Below are positions 7,208-15,311 of a stretch of 34,951 nt of DNA, in pieces. The notes under the pieces are model-generated. The model was not told the origin of the DNA and ran no database searches. It saw only the letters and a list, made by a program, of their open reading frames with translations. Position numbers and translations under genes: made by a program. Location of the stretch: positions 1-34,951 of the IMG/VR virus record IMGVR_UViG_3300045970_000319. One strand, 5' to 3'. This DNA comes from a virus. Each line of letters opens with the position of its first letter. Within the stretch, counting starts at the first letter, position 1.

Positions 7208-9918
7208 GCAGCGCAGATCTTGTAAGGGCACAGTACTCGGGCGAAGATTTCCAAACTCATTTGGACGATTTGCGTGCGCGAATTCAAGTCAGCTACGGCT
7301 CTGTGTACAATGACTTCGCGGCGTCAAGTCTAGGGATGATGCTGCTGGACTCGACGGCTTTCGGGCTGGACACGCTCTCATTTTATCTTTCACGGCGTGC
7401 GACTGACAGCTACCTGTCAACTGCGCGTACTCGAAAGTCCATCTCAAGACTGACTCGTCAGCTTGGCTACAAGATGGGACCCGCCGTATCCTCGACGGTG
7501 GATTTGACAGTAGCGATACCGGTTACTGGGTTCGATGTAACTATTCCCAGAGGCTTCAAGTTTTTAGGCCCTAATCAGCTGGTGTTCGAGTGCGCAGAGG
7601 CGGTCACCTGGCGGTCTACGGAGACAGGGGCGGCGCGTACTAAAAACGTCTCCTGCTACGAAGGTGTCACCACCACCGAAACCTTTACGGCAGATTCGGC
7701 TGGAGCCCCCAACCAGATATTTCAGCTCAAGCGAGTACCTTCAGCTAGCTACATAGTCTTGGGCTCTGTTTTGCTATCTGTAGATGGCGCCCCCTTCTAC
7801 GAGAGCGAGTTCCTAACTTTCGACGCCACGAACCAGTTTGAGGTTGGATACAACGACGACCCGCCCACGGTTCGGTTTGGTGATGGGGTCGCGGGTAATG
7901 TTCCCGCCCCTGGCGCCACCATTTCGGTCACCTACGTGGCCTCTCGCGGCAAGGACGGCCTGGTTACCGCCCATACCATCACCAAGGCTCAGACTCCGCT
8001 TGTCGTCGCCTTCCAGACCATCACGATGACGGTGGACAATTCGCTTGGCTCTGTTGGCGGCGATGACCCCGAAACACTAGCGCACGCTAAAATTTATGCG
8101 CCGCAGGTCTACAAGTCCCGGTATGTGGCGGTGACTCGGCCGGACTACGAGGCGCTTGCTGGTTCTTTCGCAGACCCGCTGTTTGGAAGAGTGGCCGCCG
8201 CTCAGGCAGTATCTAGCCGCTCTGCCGCTTCAGATGCGGAGCTGAACACCGCAATCGAAAACATCACTGGCGCCATAGACGCTCCGATGCTTGTAGCGGC
8301 AGGCGCGGTGCAGCTGACCGGAGAGGCTTCGGTCGATAGTCTTTCTGGGCTGGTTACTGGTAGCGGGACTAAGTTTCTGGCCGAAGTTACAGCAGGCAGC
8401 TGGGTGAAGTTCGGTACCGACCTTATTTTGCGTAAAGTCGATGCAATCAGCACCGACCGCAGCATGACGGTCACGCCTGCTCCGGATGCCTCTATCAGTT
8501 TTGGCCCAGTGTACCGGTACGGCTATGCGCTCACTCAGGCGCGCTCCAGGTTAAAGGAACTAAGCGGGGCACTCACTCAGGTGGGCGCCACCCTTACGGC
8601 CACCGGATTGTCAATGACTGCATTGGCCGGTGTTGCGCCCACCACTGCGCTAAGCCTTTGTATGAGCGAAACCCGAGATGCTCGGGACACTGCGGTTTCT
8701 ATCGGGCTCGATGGCACTAGCGCCGGCAACCACATCTACAGCGCGCAAGCTGATGTAACTTACGGGATGTCCACCTTCGTGACTGCGCCTGTTCAGATAG
8801 GTGTTGGCGCGAACGACTCAGTGATGTACGCCCCTAAGAAGGCCGGGGTGACTGTCTCGCACGTGGTCGGTCTTACTTATGGGGTGGTGGTCACTGGCGG
8901 TGTGAGCATCACGGTCACTCTGGGAACACTCTCGCCATCGGCGGCTACAATTGCGGCCTTAATTAATAGTGACGCCACTGCTAAAACTTTGGTGTTTGCT
9001 GCCGCTACAGGTACTGGTGCAGACGCGGCGGTTACTGGGACTGTGCAGGTTGCTCCTTTTATGCCTCCGGAGACTAAACAGCATCTCGATGACTGGTTGC
9101 AGCTCGCAAAAGCTAAAACAGAAGCGATTACTCTTGCGGCCGGTAACCTCACCGCCGCGCTAGGCACTATGGTCGACACTATCGGAACCGCCTCTCAGTT
9201 GGCCATTACGGTAGGTAGAAACATAACCGAAGGACAGCTGGCGGTGCTGAGTGGGCTCCGGGCTCAAATGGCTACTGTGGTCGGGACCACTACAAACTTC
9301 GACTCTGTGGTGGCGAATGGAACCTTGGTTACGGACCTGGTCAGCATTGAAGGCGCTGTAACTTCCAATGAACTGACCATCTCAAATGCGCTTACCACCA
9401 TCTACAACCACGTAGACCGGATGTTGTCGCTGGACTGCAAGGCCAACCTGGTCAGCGTACCGATTCTGGCTCGGGACAAGGCGGGGTTCTTTGCGGCGCC
9501 CTCCAATGGGCTGATTCGCGCCCTTCAGAACTACCTAGATGCCCGTAAAGAGGTGACTCAGACCGTTCAGGTGACATCTGGGGCCAACTCGTTGGTTTCC
9601 GCTGTGATTCGGGTCCGCGTTGGCGTTGACCCGAACTTTTCAGAATCGGTTACCAAGGCGGTAGTGGAATCTGCTATTGATGGCGTGCTTCGAGACCGTA
9701 GGTTTGGGGTAAGCCTTTACCTGCGGGAGCTTAACCAGGCTGTAAACGGATTGAGCGGGGTCGTATTCTCCAACATTCAGATTTCGGGGCCAGTAGACAA
9801 ACTTGATACAGGAGTAGACCCTGCAAATCCCTCGGACGGTAACCTCATCATCACTACGGGCGAGGTCATCACTAAGGGACAGGTAACAGTTACAACGGAG
9901 ACTGTTGCTGGGGCATGA
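7204..9918 (+). CDS. Baseplate J-like wedge protein
   Basis: 904 aa. The N-terminus (DFQTHLDDLRARIQ, then GSVYNDFAASSLGMMLLDS, the YLSRRATDSYLSTARTR region and RQLGYKMGP) is the gpJ/T4 gp6 pattern. The core follows at about 280-340 (YVAVTRPDYEALAGSF), and the C-terminal domain at about 775-890 (VRVGVDPNFSESV). A large Ala/Thr/Val-rich stretch at about 340-720 makes it longer than P2 gpJ (302 aa) and is probably an inserted peripheral domain. GGGAG at 7193-7197, 6 nt away, favours ATG 7204 over ATG 7198. No gpI-like gene follows; the fiber genes come directly after. Confidence 0.85.
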   Translation: MSSADLVRAQYSGEDFQTHLDDLRARIQVSYGSVYNDFAASSLGMMLLDSTAFGLDTLSFYLSRRATDSYLSTARTRKSISRLTRQLGYKMGPAVSSTVDLTVAIPVTGFDVTIPRGFKFLGPNQLVFECAEAVTWRSTETGAARTKNVSCYEGVTTTETFTADSAGAPNQIFQLKRVPSASYIVLGSVLLSVDGAPFYESEFLTFDATNQFEVGYNDDPPTVRFGDGVAGNVPAPGATISVTYVASRGKDGLVTAHTITKAQTPLVVAFQTITMTVDNSLGSVGGDDPETLAHAKIYAPQVYKSRYVAVTRPDYEALAGSFADPLFGRVAAAQAVSSRSAASDAELNTAIENITGAIDAPMLVAAGAVQLTGEASVDSLSGLVTGSGTKFLAEVTAGSWVKFGTDLILRKVDAISTDRSMTVTPAPDASISFGPVYRYGYALTQARSRLKELSGALTQVGATLTATGLSMTALAGVAPTTALSLCMSETRDARDTAVSIGLDGTSAGNHIYSAQADVTYGMSTFVTAPVQIGVGANDSVMYAPKKAGVTVSHVVGLTYGVVVTGGVSITVTLGTLSPSAATIAALINSDATAKTLVFAAATGTGADAAVTGTVQVAPFMPPETKQHLDDWLQLAKAKTEAITLAAGNLTAALGTMVDTIGTASQLAITVGRNITEGQLAVLSGLRAQMATVVGTTTNFDSVVANGTLVTDLVSIEGAVTSNELTISNALTTIYNHVDRMLSLDCKANLVSVPILARDKAGFFAAPSNGLIRALQNYLDARKEVTQTVQVTSGANSLVSAVIRVRVGVDPNFSESVTKAVVESAIDGVLRDRRFGVSLYLRELNQAVNGLSGVVFSNIQISGPVDKLDTGVDPANPSDGNLIITTGEVITKGQVTVTTETVAGA

Positions 9919-9931
9919 GAGGTGACTGCGC

Positions 9932-11908
9932 GTGACCCCCAAGTCCCTGATCCGCTACGAGCAGGTTAGACGTCGAGGCGCCCAGCCCGACGTTGCGGGC
10001 AGTGATGCGCCTTTCTCCGAAGGACGCTACTTCGACGCGAACTGCGCGATAGGGGACCTCGTAAGCAATTTCGTGTACGTAACGGGCGTCGCCGCTGGTA
10101 TTCCGAACGTCACTACCGCCAATCCTCAGGTTAAGGCGACCATGCCTGCCGCTGGGGTTATCGTAGCGAAGCCCTCTTCGACCACTTGTTTGGTGCAGGT
10201 CTCGGGGTTAATTACCACCTACGCGCCGATGGTGGCCGGTACCCGCTATTACATTGGAAGTGATGGCCGCCCTACCGCTACTGCGCCCATCTCTCCCGCC
10301 GTTAGCCAGATGGTGGGCGTGGCGTTGGATACCGGGAAGCTGCTACTGACTCCCAGCTTCAATGAGGGCGGCGGAATTAGCCCTACTGGTGGTGGCGGCT
10401 GGATTATTATCCGCGACGTCTCTGCGACTGGCGGCGTGGTAAGCAATAAGGTCTATCAGGATTCAGGCAGCACAGTTCTTCAGTCCTGCACCGCCTCTAC
10501 TGGTGCAGTCCTGGTCTCTATCAGGGCGAGCGCGCCGCTTGTAACAGTAGGGGGCGTAGCGGCCACGTTGGCGCTGGCCGCAGACGGCGGGCATTACGCT
10601 GGAAACGTAGCCGTAACGGTGTCGGGGGCTGGAGGAGCCATCGTTGCGGTGGTGACGCTCCCTGACGGAGAAGCTGGAGCCATCGATACCGTAGTGGTGG
10701 CTATATCGGCGCCTCCGCAAATCCTGACGCTGGCCTTCACTGGTAACTACCCCGGCACTCAGACCGAATTGAAGGCTGGCGATACCTTCTCGGTAACGGG
10801 CACTACAGATGTGCCTTGCACTGGGGTTCAATCCTTGGACTTCGAGGCCGCAGTAGCGTCCACGTGGTCGCAAGGCGCCGCGACTACTTTTGTAGTTAGT
10901 GTCATCATCGCAAATCGAGGTAACACGCTTCAGCAACTTCATGCCCGGCTTCAGGCGCGGGATGCCTCTGGCGCCTACGGCGCAACGCGCGACACCTCCA
11001 ACACGGTGGCGTGCAACAACCTCCGTCCGACAGTGACATTCGGCGCGGTAACCTATCCTGGAACGCAGGGCGCCCTAAAGGGCTCCGAGACCGCCAATGT
11101 CGCGGTCACTCTGGCGAACCTAAGCTCGGTGGTGTTCAGCTCCCCCAATGGGGACCTCAGCATCACGGCGCCAACCACTATTGCCCCTACGAAGGTGGCC
11201 ACGCGAGTTGCCGGTAGCTACAACGTAGGGACCAACAACATTCAGGCGATTGCCACCAGAGCCGCAAACAATTCCACCACCACAGGACAGGGGTTGGTTA
11301 AAATCGCCAACCTGGCGGCCAGCCTTGCGGTCACCACTCCTGCGGCTCGGTTGCGGAGCGGTGGAAACGACGGAACGGCGGTTCAGAACCACACCATTAC
11401 GCTGACGAGCGACCAGATTCTGGCTGGCACCCCCACGCTAGAGGCAGGCGCGGGCGGTGGAAGCTTTACTGGTTCTTGGGCGGGCGGTCCTTCGGTTTGG
11501 ACTCGCGTGCTTCAGGTGCGAGATACAGACGTCAAGGGCACCTATAACTGGTCCACGCCCTCGGCCACCAACTTGGCAGGGCTGGTAGTCAATTTCGTTC
11601 TCAGCGGAAGCACCTACGTTCTCGGTGGTTTCGTCCCACGAAACTTGACGTTCTCGTTCTTCAGTCAGACCACTACGATGAATGTACCGGTGGTCACTTA
11701 CAGCAAGCTGCAAGCAGGGCTGTTTACGGCCACCAATCAGCCTGCTATCAAGATGGCCACTCAGGGCTCCCATACGGACTCTGCTGACCATTTCACCGTG
11801 GACGCGCTAAATACCAGCCCTGTGACGCTATGGTGGAACGACGTAGCGGCGGCTAGTTCTAACTCGTCAGGTACTGCCCAAATCCTCTCGGTAGAGGAGC
11901 TGGCGTAG
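9932..11908 (+). CDS. Fiber/adhesin structural protein 1
   Basis: 658 aa. Residues about 25-145 (from YFDANCAIGDLVSNFVYVTG through MPAAGVIVAKP to YYIGSDGRPTA) are a module that recurs in the next gene twice and, more diverged, near the C-termini of the 13472 and 19467 proteins. The rest is Thr/Val/Ala/Gly-rich beta repeats, with FTGNYPGTQTELKAGDTFSV and later VTYPGTQGALKGSETANV resembling Ig-like domains. It is probably a tail fiber or decoration protein. The GTG start follows the J stop by 13 nt, with the SD AGAGGTG overlapping that stop. The 3' stop TAG overlaps the next GTG (TAGTG). Receptor specificity cannot be read. Confidence 0.72.
   Translation: MTPKSLIRYEQVRRRGAQPDVAGSDAPFSEGRYFDANCAIGDLVSNFVYVTGVAAGIPNVTTANPQVKATMPAAGVIVAKPSSTTCLVQVSGLITTYAPMVAGTRYYIGSDGRPTATAPISPAVSQMVGVALDTGKLLLTPSFNEGGGISPTGGGGWIIIRDVSATGGVVSNKVYQDSGSTVLQSCTASTGAVLVSIRASAPLVTVGGVAATLALAADGGHYAGNVAVTVSGAGGAIVAVVTLPDGEAGAIDTVVVAISAPPQILTLAFTGNYPGTQTELKAGDTFSVTGTTDVPCTGVQSLDFEAAVASTWSQGAATTFVVSVIIANRGNTLQQLHARLQARDASGAYGATRDTSNTVACNNLRPTVTFGAVTYPGTQGALKGSETANVAVTLANLSSVVFSSPNGDLSITAPTTIAPTKVATRVAGSYNVGTNNIQAIATRAANNSTTTGQGLVKIANLAASLAVTTPAARLRSGGNDGTAVQNHTITLTSDQILAGTPTLEAGAGGGSFTGSWAGGPSVWTRVLQVRDTDVKGTYNWSTPSATNLAGLVVNFVLSGSTYVLGGFVPRNLTFSFFSQTTTMNVPVVTYSKLQAGLFTATNQPAIKMATQGSHTDSADHFTVDALNTSPVTLWWNDVAAASSNSSGTAQILSVEELA
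10856..10871. repeat. Dispersed palindrome, copy 3 (intragenic)
   Basis: GCGTCCACGTGGTCGC matches the perfect palindrome at 15 of 16 bases. It lies inside the fiber gene with no promoter-like sequence at the offset seen at 6565. It may be a chance match or a dispersed binding site. Confidence 0.4.
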
Positions 11909-12936
11909 TGGCCACTCAGTTCGAAAGCTTTGTTAACACGGAGCTTCCCAGGAGGCCCGCACTCCTCACGCTGGAGATTACTGGCTATGACGGAGACCCA
12001 AATCTAGGTCCTCCGATTCTTCAAGTTGCTCCCAAGGGCACTTTTTACCTTAGAAACGCCGATGGGGCACTGTGGCGTAAGAAAACTGTAGTCTCCAATT
12101 CCTGGGTAGATATTGGAACGGGCGGTGGCGGCGGGAGTGCAGTTGAGTTTTTCGATGCTAACTGCCTTGCTTCCGACATGGTCGGCGACTTGGTTCGAAT
12201 TTCTGGCACAGAAGCGGGCGGCCTAGCTACGGTGACGACATGCGATGTTACCAACCCGGTCACCATGCCGGCGGTCGGCATCATAGTCGGAAAAATTACC
12301 ACCACCGTGTGCACTATTCAGCGCTTTGGGCGAGTCAGCTTGGCCTCTATTGGAGTGGCGAACCTAATCCCAGGTAGGCGTTACTTTGTCGGGTACAACG
12401 GTCGACCTCTAGAGGTGCCTCCGTCAACCTATGCTTCCCCCAGTGGCTTTGCTATGGTGCAGGTCATTGGAGTTGCCACCGGAACAAGTACCCTAGAGAT
12501 TCGCTCCGACCTTGTAATGACCAAGGTCTACACTGACGCTATGCCCCCTGTTCCAACCTACGGACCTTCTACCAGTCTTATTAGTGCCACTCCCTTCCTG
12601 TGCCCGATTGGGTCCGCAGTTGGGGACCTTGTGTATTTGGAGGCGGAGGATGAAGTTGGGGTGGCGAGGGCAGATTCAATCAACACCATGCCGGTATTTG
12701 GAATCATCCAGAGCAAACCTGACGCGAGTCATTGCTACGTGCAGTTCGCGGGTGAGGCCGGAGGATATAGCGGACTGGTGCCTGATACTGATTACTACGT
12801 TTCTGCGGTAACGGCCGGAAGGCTCAGTACAGTGGCACCAGCTACATCGGGGCAGGTGCTTCAAAAGGTTGGTGCGGCGCGAAACACCACCACCATCATC
12901 CTCACGGTGGACATCATGGACTACTTCGTCCTGTAG
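11908..12936 (+). CDS. Fiber/adhesin structural protein 2 (two module copies)
   Basis: 342 aa. After a short N-terminal part that includes FYLRNADGALWRKKTVVSN, it has two tandem copies of the module in the gene before: about 80-200 (FFDANCLASDMVGDLVRISG to RYFVGYNGRPLEVP) and about 215-340 (FLCPIGSAVGDLVYLEAEDE to DYYVSAVTAGRLSTV). The shared plan is GDLV, MP..GII..K, C.VQ..G, Y.VG..GR. It is probably a beta-barrel particle-surface or fiber-shaft domain. The GTG overlaps the previous TAG, so the two are co-translated and likely interact. Confidence 0.72.
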   Translation: MATQFESFVNTELPRRPALLTLEITGYDGDPNLGPPILQVAPKGTFYLRNADGALWRKKTVVSNSWVDIGTGGGGGSAVEFFDANCLASDMVGDLVRISGTEAGGLATVTTCDVTNPVTMPAVGIIVGKITTTVCTIQRFGRVSLASIGVANLIPGRRYFVGYNGRPLEVPPSTYASPSGFAMVQVIGVATGTSTLEIRSDLVMTKVYTDAMPPVPTYGPSTSLISATPFLCPIGSAVGDLVYLEAEDEVGVARADSINTMPVFGIIQSKPDASHCYVQFAGEAGGYSGLVPDTDYYVSAVTAGRLSTVAPATSGQVLQKVGAARNTTTIILTVDIMDYFVL

Positions 12937-12947
12937 CCTGCCTGTAG

Positions 12948-12975
12948 TTGCTTTCTAAACGGGCCAGAGTACACT
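12948..12975 (+). promoter_or_regulatory. Possible promoter for the 13015-15223 block
   Basis: TTGCTT (12948-12953) and TACACT (12970-12975) are separated by 16 bp. A short inverted repeat, GTTGC at 12947 and GCAAC at 12976, flanks the element. The match to sigma70 is only moderate, but this is one of the few real intergenic gaps and the next intrinsic terminator is after the 13472 gene. Confidence 0.4.
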
Positions 12976-13014
12976 GCAACCAGCTCCAACTTTTAATTAG
13001 AGGTGTGACGCGCG

Positions 13015-13224
13015 ATGGCGACCTTCAAGTATATCGGGACCCTAACGAAAGCGGATGGCACGGTGGATGTTCGCTGTGAGGATTCTGCCGGAGTTATGTG
13101 CGAGTGGGACGCGGTGGTGCCTAACGTATCGGTAATTGATGTCGGCGCCGATGCGCGGCTCATCAAGTGCTTCGACAACGCTGTCGATATGATGGGCAAC
13201 TACACCTACGAAAAGGTCAGCTAA
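13015..13224 (+). CDS. Small beta-rich protein A
   Basis: 69 aa. It shares length and plan with its neighbour at 13227: both begin MA-[ST]-F-x-Y-[IL]-G and both contain VVPNV-[ST]-V followed by a helical D-A-[RK] segment. They are diverged tandem paralogs. An aromatic and a TAA-terminated, compact composition suggest a small head-tail or fiber accessory domain. The SD is AGAGG at about 13001. Function unknown. Confidence 0.7.
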   Translation: MATFKYIGTLTKADGTVDVRCEDSAGVMCEWDAVVPNVSVIDVGADARLIKCFDNAVDMMGNYTYEKVS

Positions 13225-13226
13225 CC

Positions 13227-13436
13227 ATGGCATCATTCATCTACTTGGGCCCGACCCACACCTTCGGGCAGGCCACTCCGATTACGCTGAAGCTCCCTCT
13301 GTCTAACGGAAGCTTCCAAATCATCCGCAACGTAGTTCCTAACGTTACTGTGCTGACCATTACGGACGCCAAGGCGCAAGCTCATGTTTTAGCCAGGGTG
13401 GATATGCACGGACACCCTCTGTTTGCGCAGCAGTAA
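13227..13436 (+). CDS. Small beta-rich protein B (paralog of A)
   Basis: 69 aa, with MASFIYLGPTHTF and VVPNVTVLTITDAKAQ aligning to the previous protein. ATG 13227 is chosen over an upstream in-frame ATG at 13167 because it matches the paralog start and follows the previous stop by 2 nt. It is probably derived by tandem duplication. Function unknown; context is fiber accessory. Confidence 0.7.
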   Translation: MASFIYLGPTHTFGQATPITLKLPLSNGSFQIIRNVVPNVTVLTITDAKAQAHVLARVDMHGHPLFAQQ

Positions 13437-13471
13437 CCTTAACCCAATCGTCTAATTCTTAAGGAGCCACC

Positions 13472-15223
13472 ATGGCGGCAGTTAAATTTCTCAAGTTAAG
13501 CAGCGGGGCTTTCTCTCAAAACGCAACCACGGACGACTTGTCGTTCCAGTCATTGGCGCTCAGCACCACCCTAGGCGTCACCGGGGCGGCGACGCTGGGC
13601 TCGGTCGTCACCACCGGAATTGATGCCGGCACTGCCACTACGATGTCGATTGGCGGCACTAACGCCACGACCGTTACAATTGGCCGCACCGGTCAGCTTG
13701 TTCAGTTCGCCGGTAACGTCAATATCGCCGGTATTGAGACGGTGGTTGGTGGAACGACTTGGGGCGCGACGGTTAACTTTGGCCCGTCAGGTACGGCCAC
13801 AGTTGGTACGCAAGCGTTCGAGTCTATTCAGGCTCAGTTCCAATACAGCTACTGGAACGGTTCCGCTGCGATTACGACAAACGGGTTCGCGCTCAGGTCA
13901 ACCCCGCAGTCGGCAGCAGCTGCGGTCGGTGATTTAATCTTCGTTGACGCAGGTACTACTGCTCGAATGAAGCTGGTTGCCGGCACCGGCAAGCTGCTCA
14001 TCGCTGGCGGAATTGACCTCCTAGCTGCTGGCGCGTTGGCGATTGGCGCCACCACGGCAACCAGCGTGGTCATCACCCCGAATACGACGCACTCGGGCAC
14101 TACTACTTCGACGGGTCTCTTGACGGCCAGCAACGGCCTCACGATGACCACTGGCGCGGCGGCCATTACGGCTAACGCGGCCTCCAGCCTCACCACCAGC
14201 GCGGGCGCGTTGACGCTGACTTCTGCGGTAGCCGCCACTTGGTCTACTGCTGCGGGCGTCCTGACTCTAAATGGCGTCGGCGGTATGGCCTTCCAGGGTA
14301 ACTCCGTAGCGGTGATGTCCATCGACGCGGCTGGTGCTGGGCTGTTGTTTGCCGCCAATAAGGGAGTGACCGCTACTGCCGGTACTGGTGCCTTCGACTT
14401 CTCGGGTGGCTCTGGCATCTTCAAGACCTCGACGGGTGCGGCCACTATTGGTCCGGGCGCCGTAACAGTCTCTGGTGCGGCGACCTTCACTGCCGCCGGT
14501 ACGGCCCTGACGGTCAACAACAACGCCACCATCACCGGAACGTTAGGTGCCGGTGCCACCACCGTCGCTTCGTTGATTACGACCACCAACGGTGCCATCA
14601 CGGCGAACGGCTCGGGCAACATCTCCTCCACTACCGGTAACATCACCACTGGTGGTTACTTGGCGGGCGTGTCGGCTAGCGGTTCAACCGCTATGTCGAC
14701 TCCTAACCTTCAGGCGTCAGGTTACGGCAACGTTGCCGCCAGCGCTGTAGCGGACCTCAGCATCGGTACGGACAACACCCGTACTCGCAATGTCACCATT
14801 GGTAACTCGGGCAGCACGGTTACCATCAACGGAACCATTTCTGGTGCTGTTACGGCAGCCACCAGCGTCGTCATCCCTGGATTTACTGCCGATACCGCAG
14901 GTGTTACGGCAAAGGACCCGCTGTACGTCAGCGCCAACGATAAGGTCCTCAAGGCGGTCGCTACCTCCTACGCGGCTGCGGACGTCATCGGCTTCGCTAG
15001 CAACACGGCAGCGAGCGCGGCTGCGGTTGGCGTTATGACTCAGGGCATTTTGACCGCAGTGCTGACTTCCGCAACGTTCGGAGCCCAGGTGTACCTCTCG
15101 CCTACCGGAACTTTAACCACCACCGCCCCCAGCACGGCCGGTCAGGTAGTTATTCCGGTCGGTACTGCGAAGAACGCCACGGACATGATTATCTGCATCG
15201 GTACTCCGTTGCTACTCTCGTAG
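13472..15223 (+). CDS. Large fiber protein (Ala/Thr/Gly beta-repeat)
   Basis: 583 aa. The N-terminus VKFLKLSSGAF resembles RKFLFMSAEGF in the 19467 protein and GLVLSTGRF in the 15312 protein, a possible shared attachment peptide. Next come the modules TNATTVTIGRTGQ and FQYSYWNGSAAITTNGFAL, both shared with the 15312 gene. The middle is low-complexity Ala/Thr/Ser/Gly shaft, and the last 120 residues (from GFTADTAGVTAKDPLYVSA on) resemble the repeated surface module. It has a strong SD (AAGGAG at 13460-13465) and is followed by a strong terminator, consistent with high expression. Confidence 0.8.
   Translation: MAAVKFLKLSSGAFSQNATTDDLSFQSLALSTTLGVTGAATLGSVVTTGIDAGTATTMSIGGTNATTVTIGRTGQLVQFAGNVNIAGIETVVGGTTWGATVNFGPSGTATVGTQAFESIQAQFQYSYWNGSAAITTNGFALRSTPQSAAAAVGDLIFVDAGTTARMKLVAGTGKLLIAGGIDLLAAGALAIGATTATSVVITPNTTHSGTTTSTGLLTASNGLTMTTGAAAITANAASSLTTSAGALTLTSAVAATWSTAAGVLTLNGVGGMAFQGNSVAVMSIDAAGAGLLFAANKGVTATAGTGAFDFSGGSGIFKTSTGAATIGPGAVTVSGAATFTAAGTALTVNNNATITGTLGAGATTVASLITTTNGAITANGSGNISSTTGNITTGGYLAGVSASGSTAMSTPNLQASGYGNVAASAVADLSIGTDNTRTRNVTIGNSGSTVTINGTISGAVTAATSVVIPGFTADTAGVTAKDPLYVSANDKVLKAVATSYAAADVIGFASNTAASAAAVGVMTQGILTAVLTSATFGAQVYLSPTGTLTTTAPSTAGQVVIPVGTAKNATDMIICIGTPLLLS
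13844..13886 (+). repeat. 43-nt identical segment, copy 1
   Basis: This stretch is identical to 17151-17193 in the 15312 gene and encodes the shared YSYWNGSAAITTNG motif. Exact identity across silent positions points to recent recombination or conversion between the two genes. Confidence 0.75.
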
Positions 15224-15243
15224 TGGCTCGGTAGCGTCCGCTT

Positions 15244-15278
15244 AAAGGCGGCAGTCAAACTTCGACTGCCGCCTTTTC
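15244..15278 (+). terminator. Strong intrinsic terminator
   Basis: A perfect 13-bp stem (15244-15256 pairing with 15264-15276) has a 7-nt loop and is followed by TTTT-C. It closes the transcription unit ending with the 13472 fiber gene. The A-rich side upstream could also serve the opposite strand. Confidence 0.85.
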
Positions 15279-15311
15279 AATACCTCCAACTTGATGTAGA
15301 ACCGCGAGCCG

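Noticed and set aside
13849-14649. 266-aa minus-strand ORF rich in Val, Ala and Pro
   Set aside because: It is the antisense image of Ala/Thr/Gly codons in a fiber gene; composition is low complexity and there is no promoter or SD.
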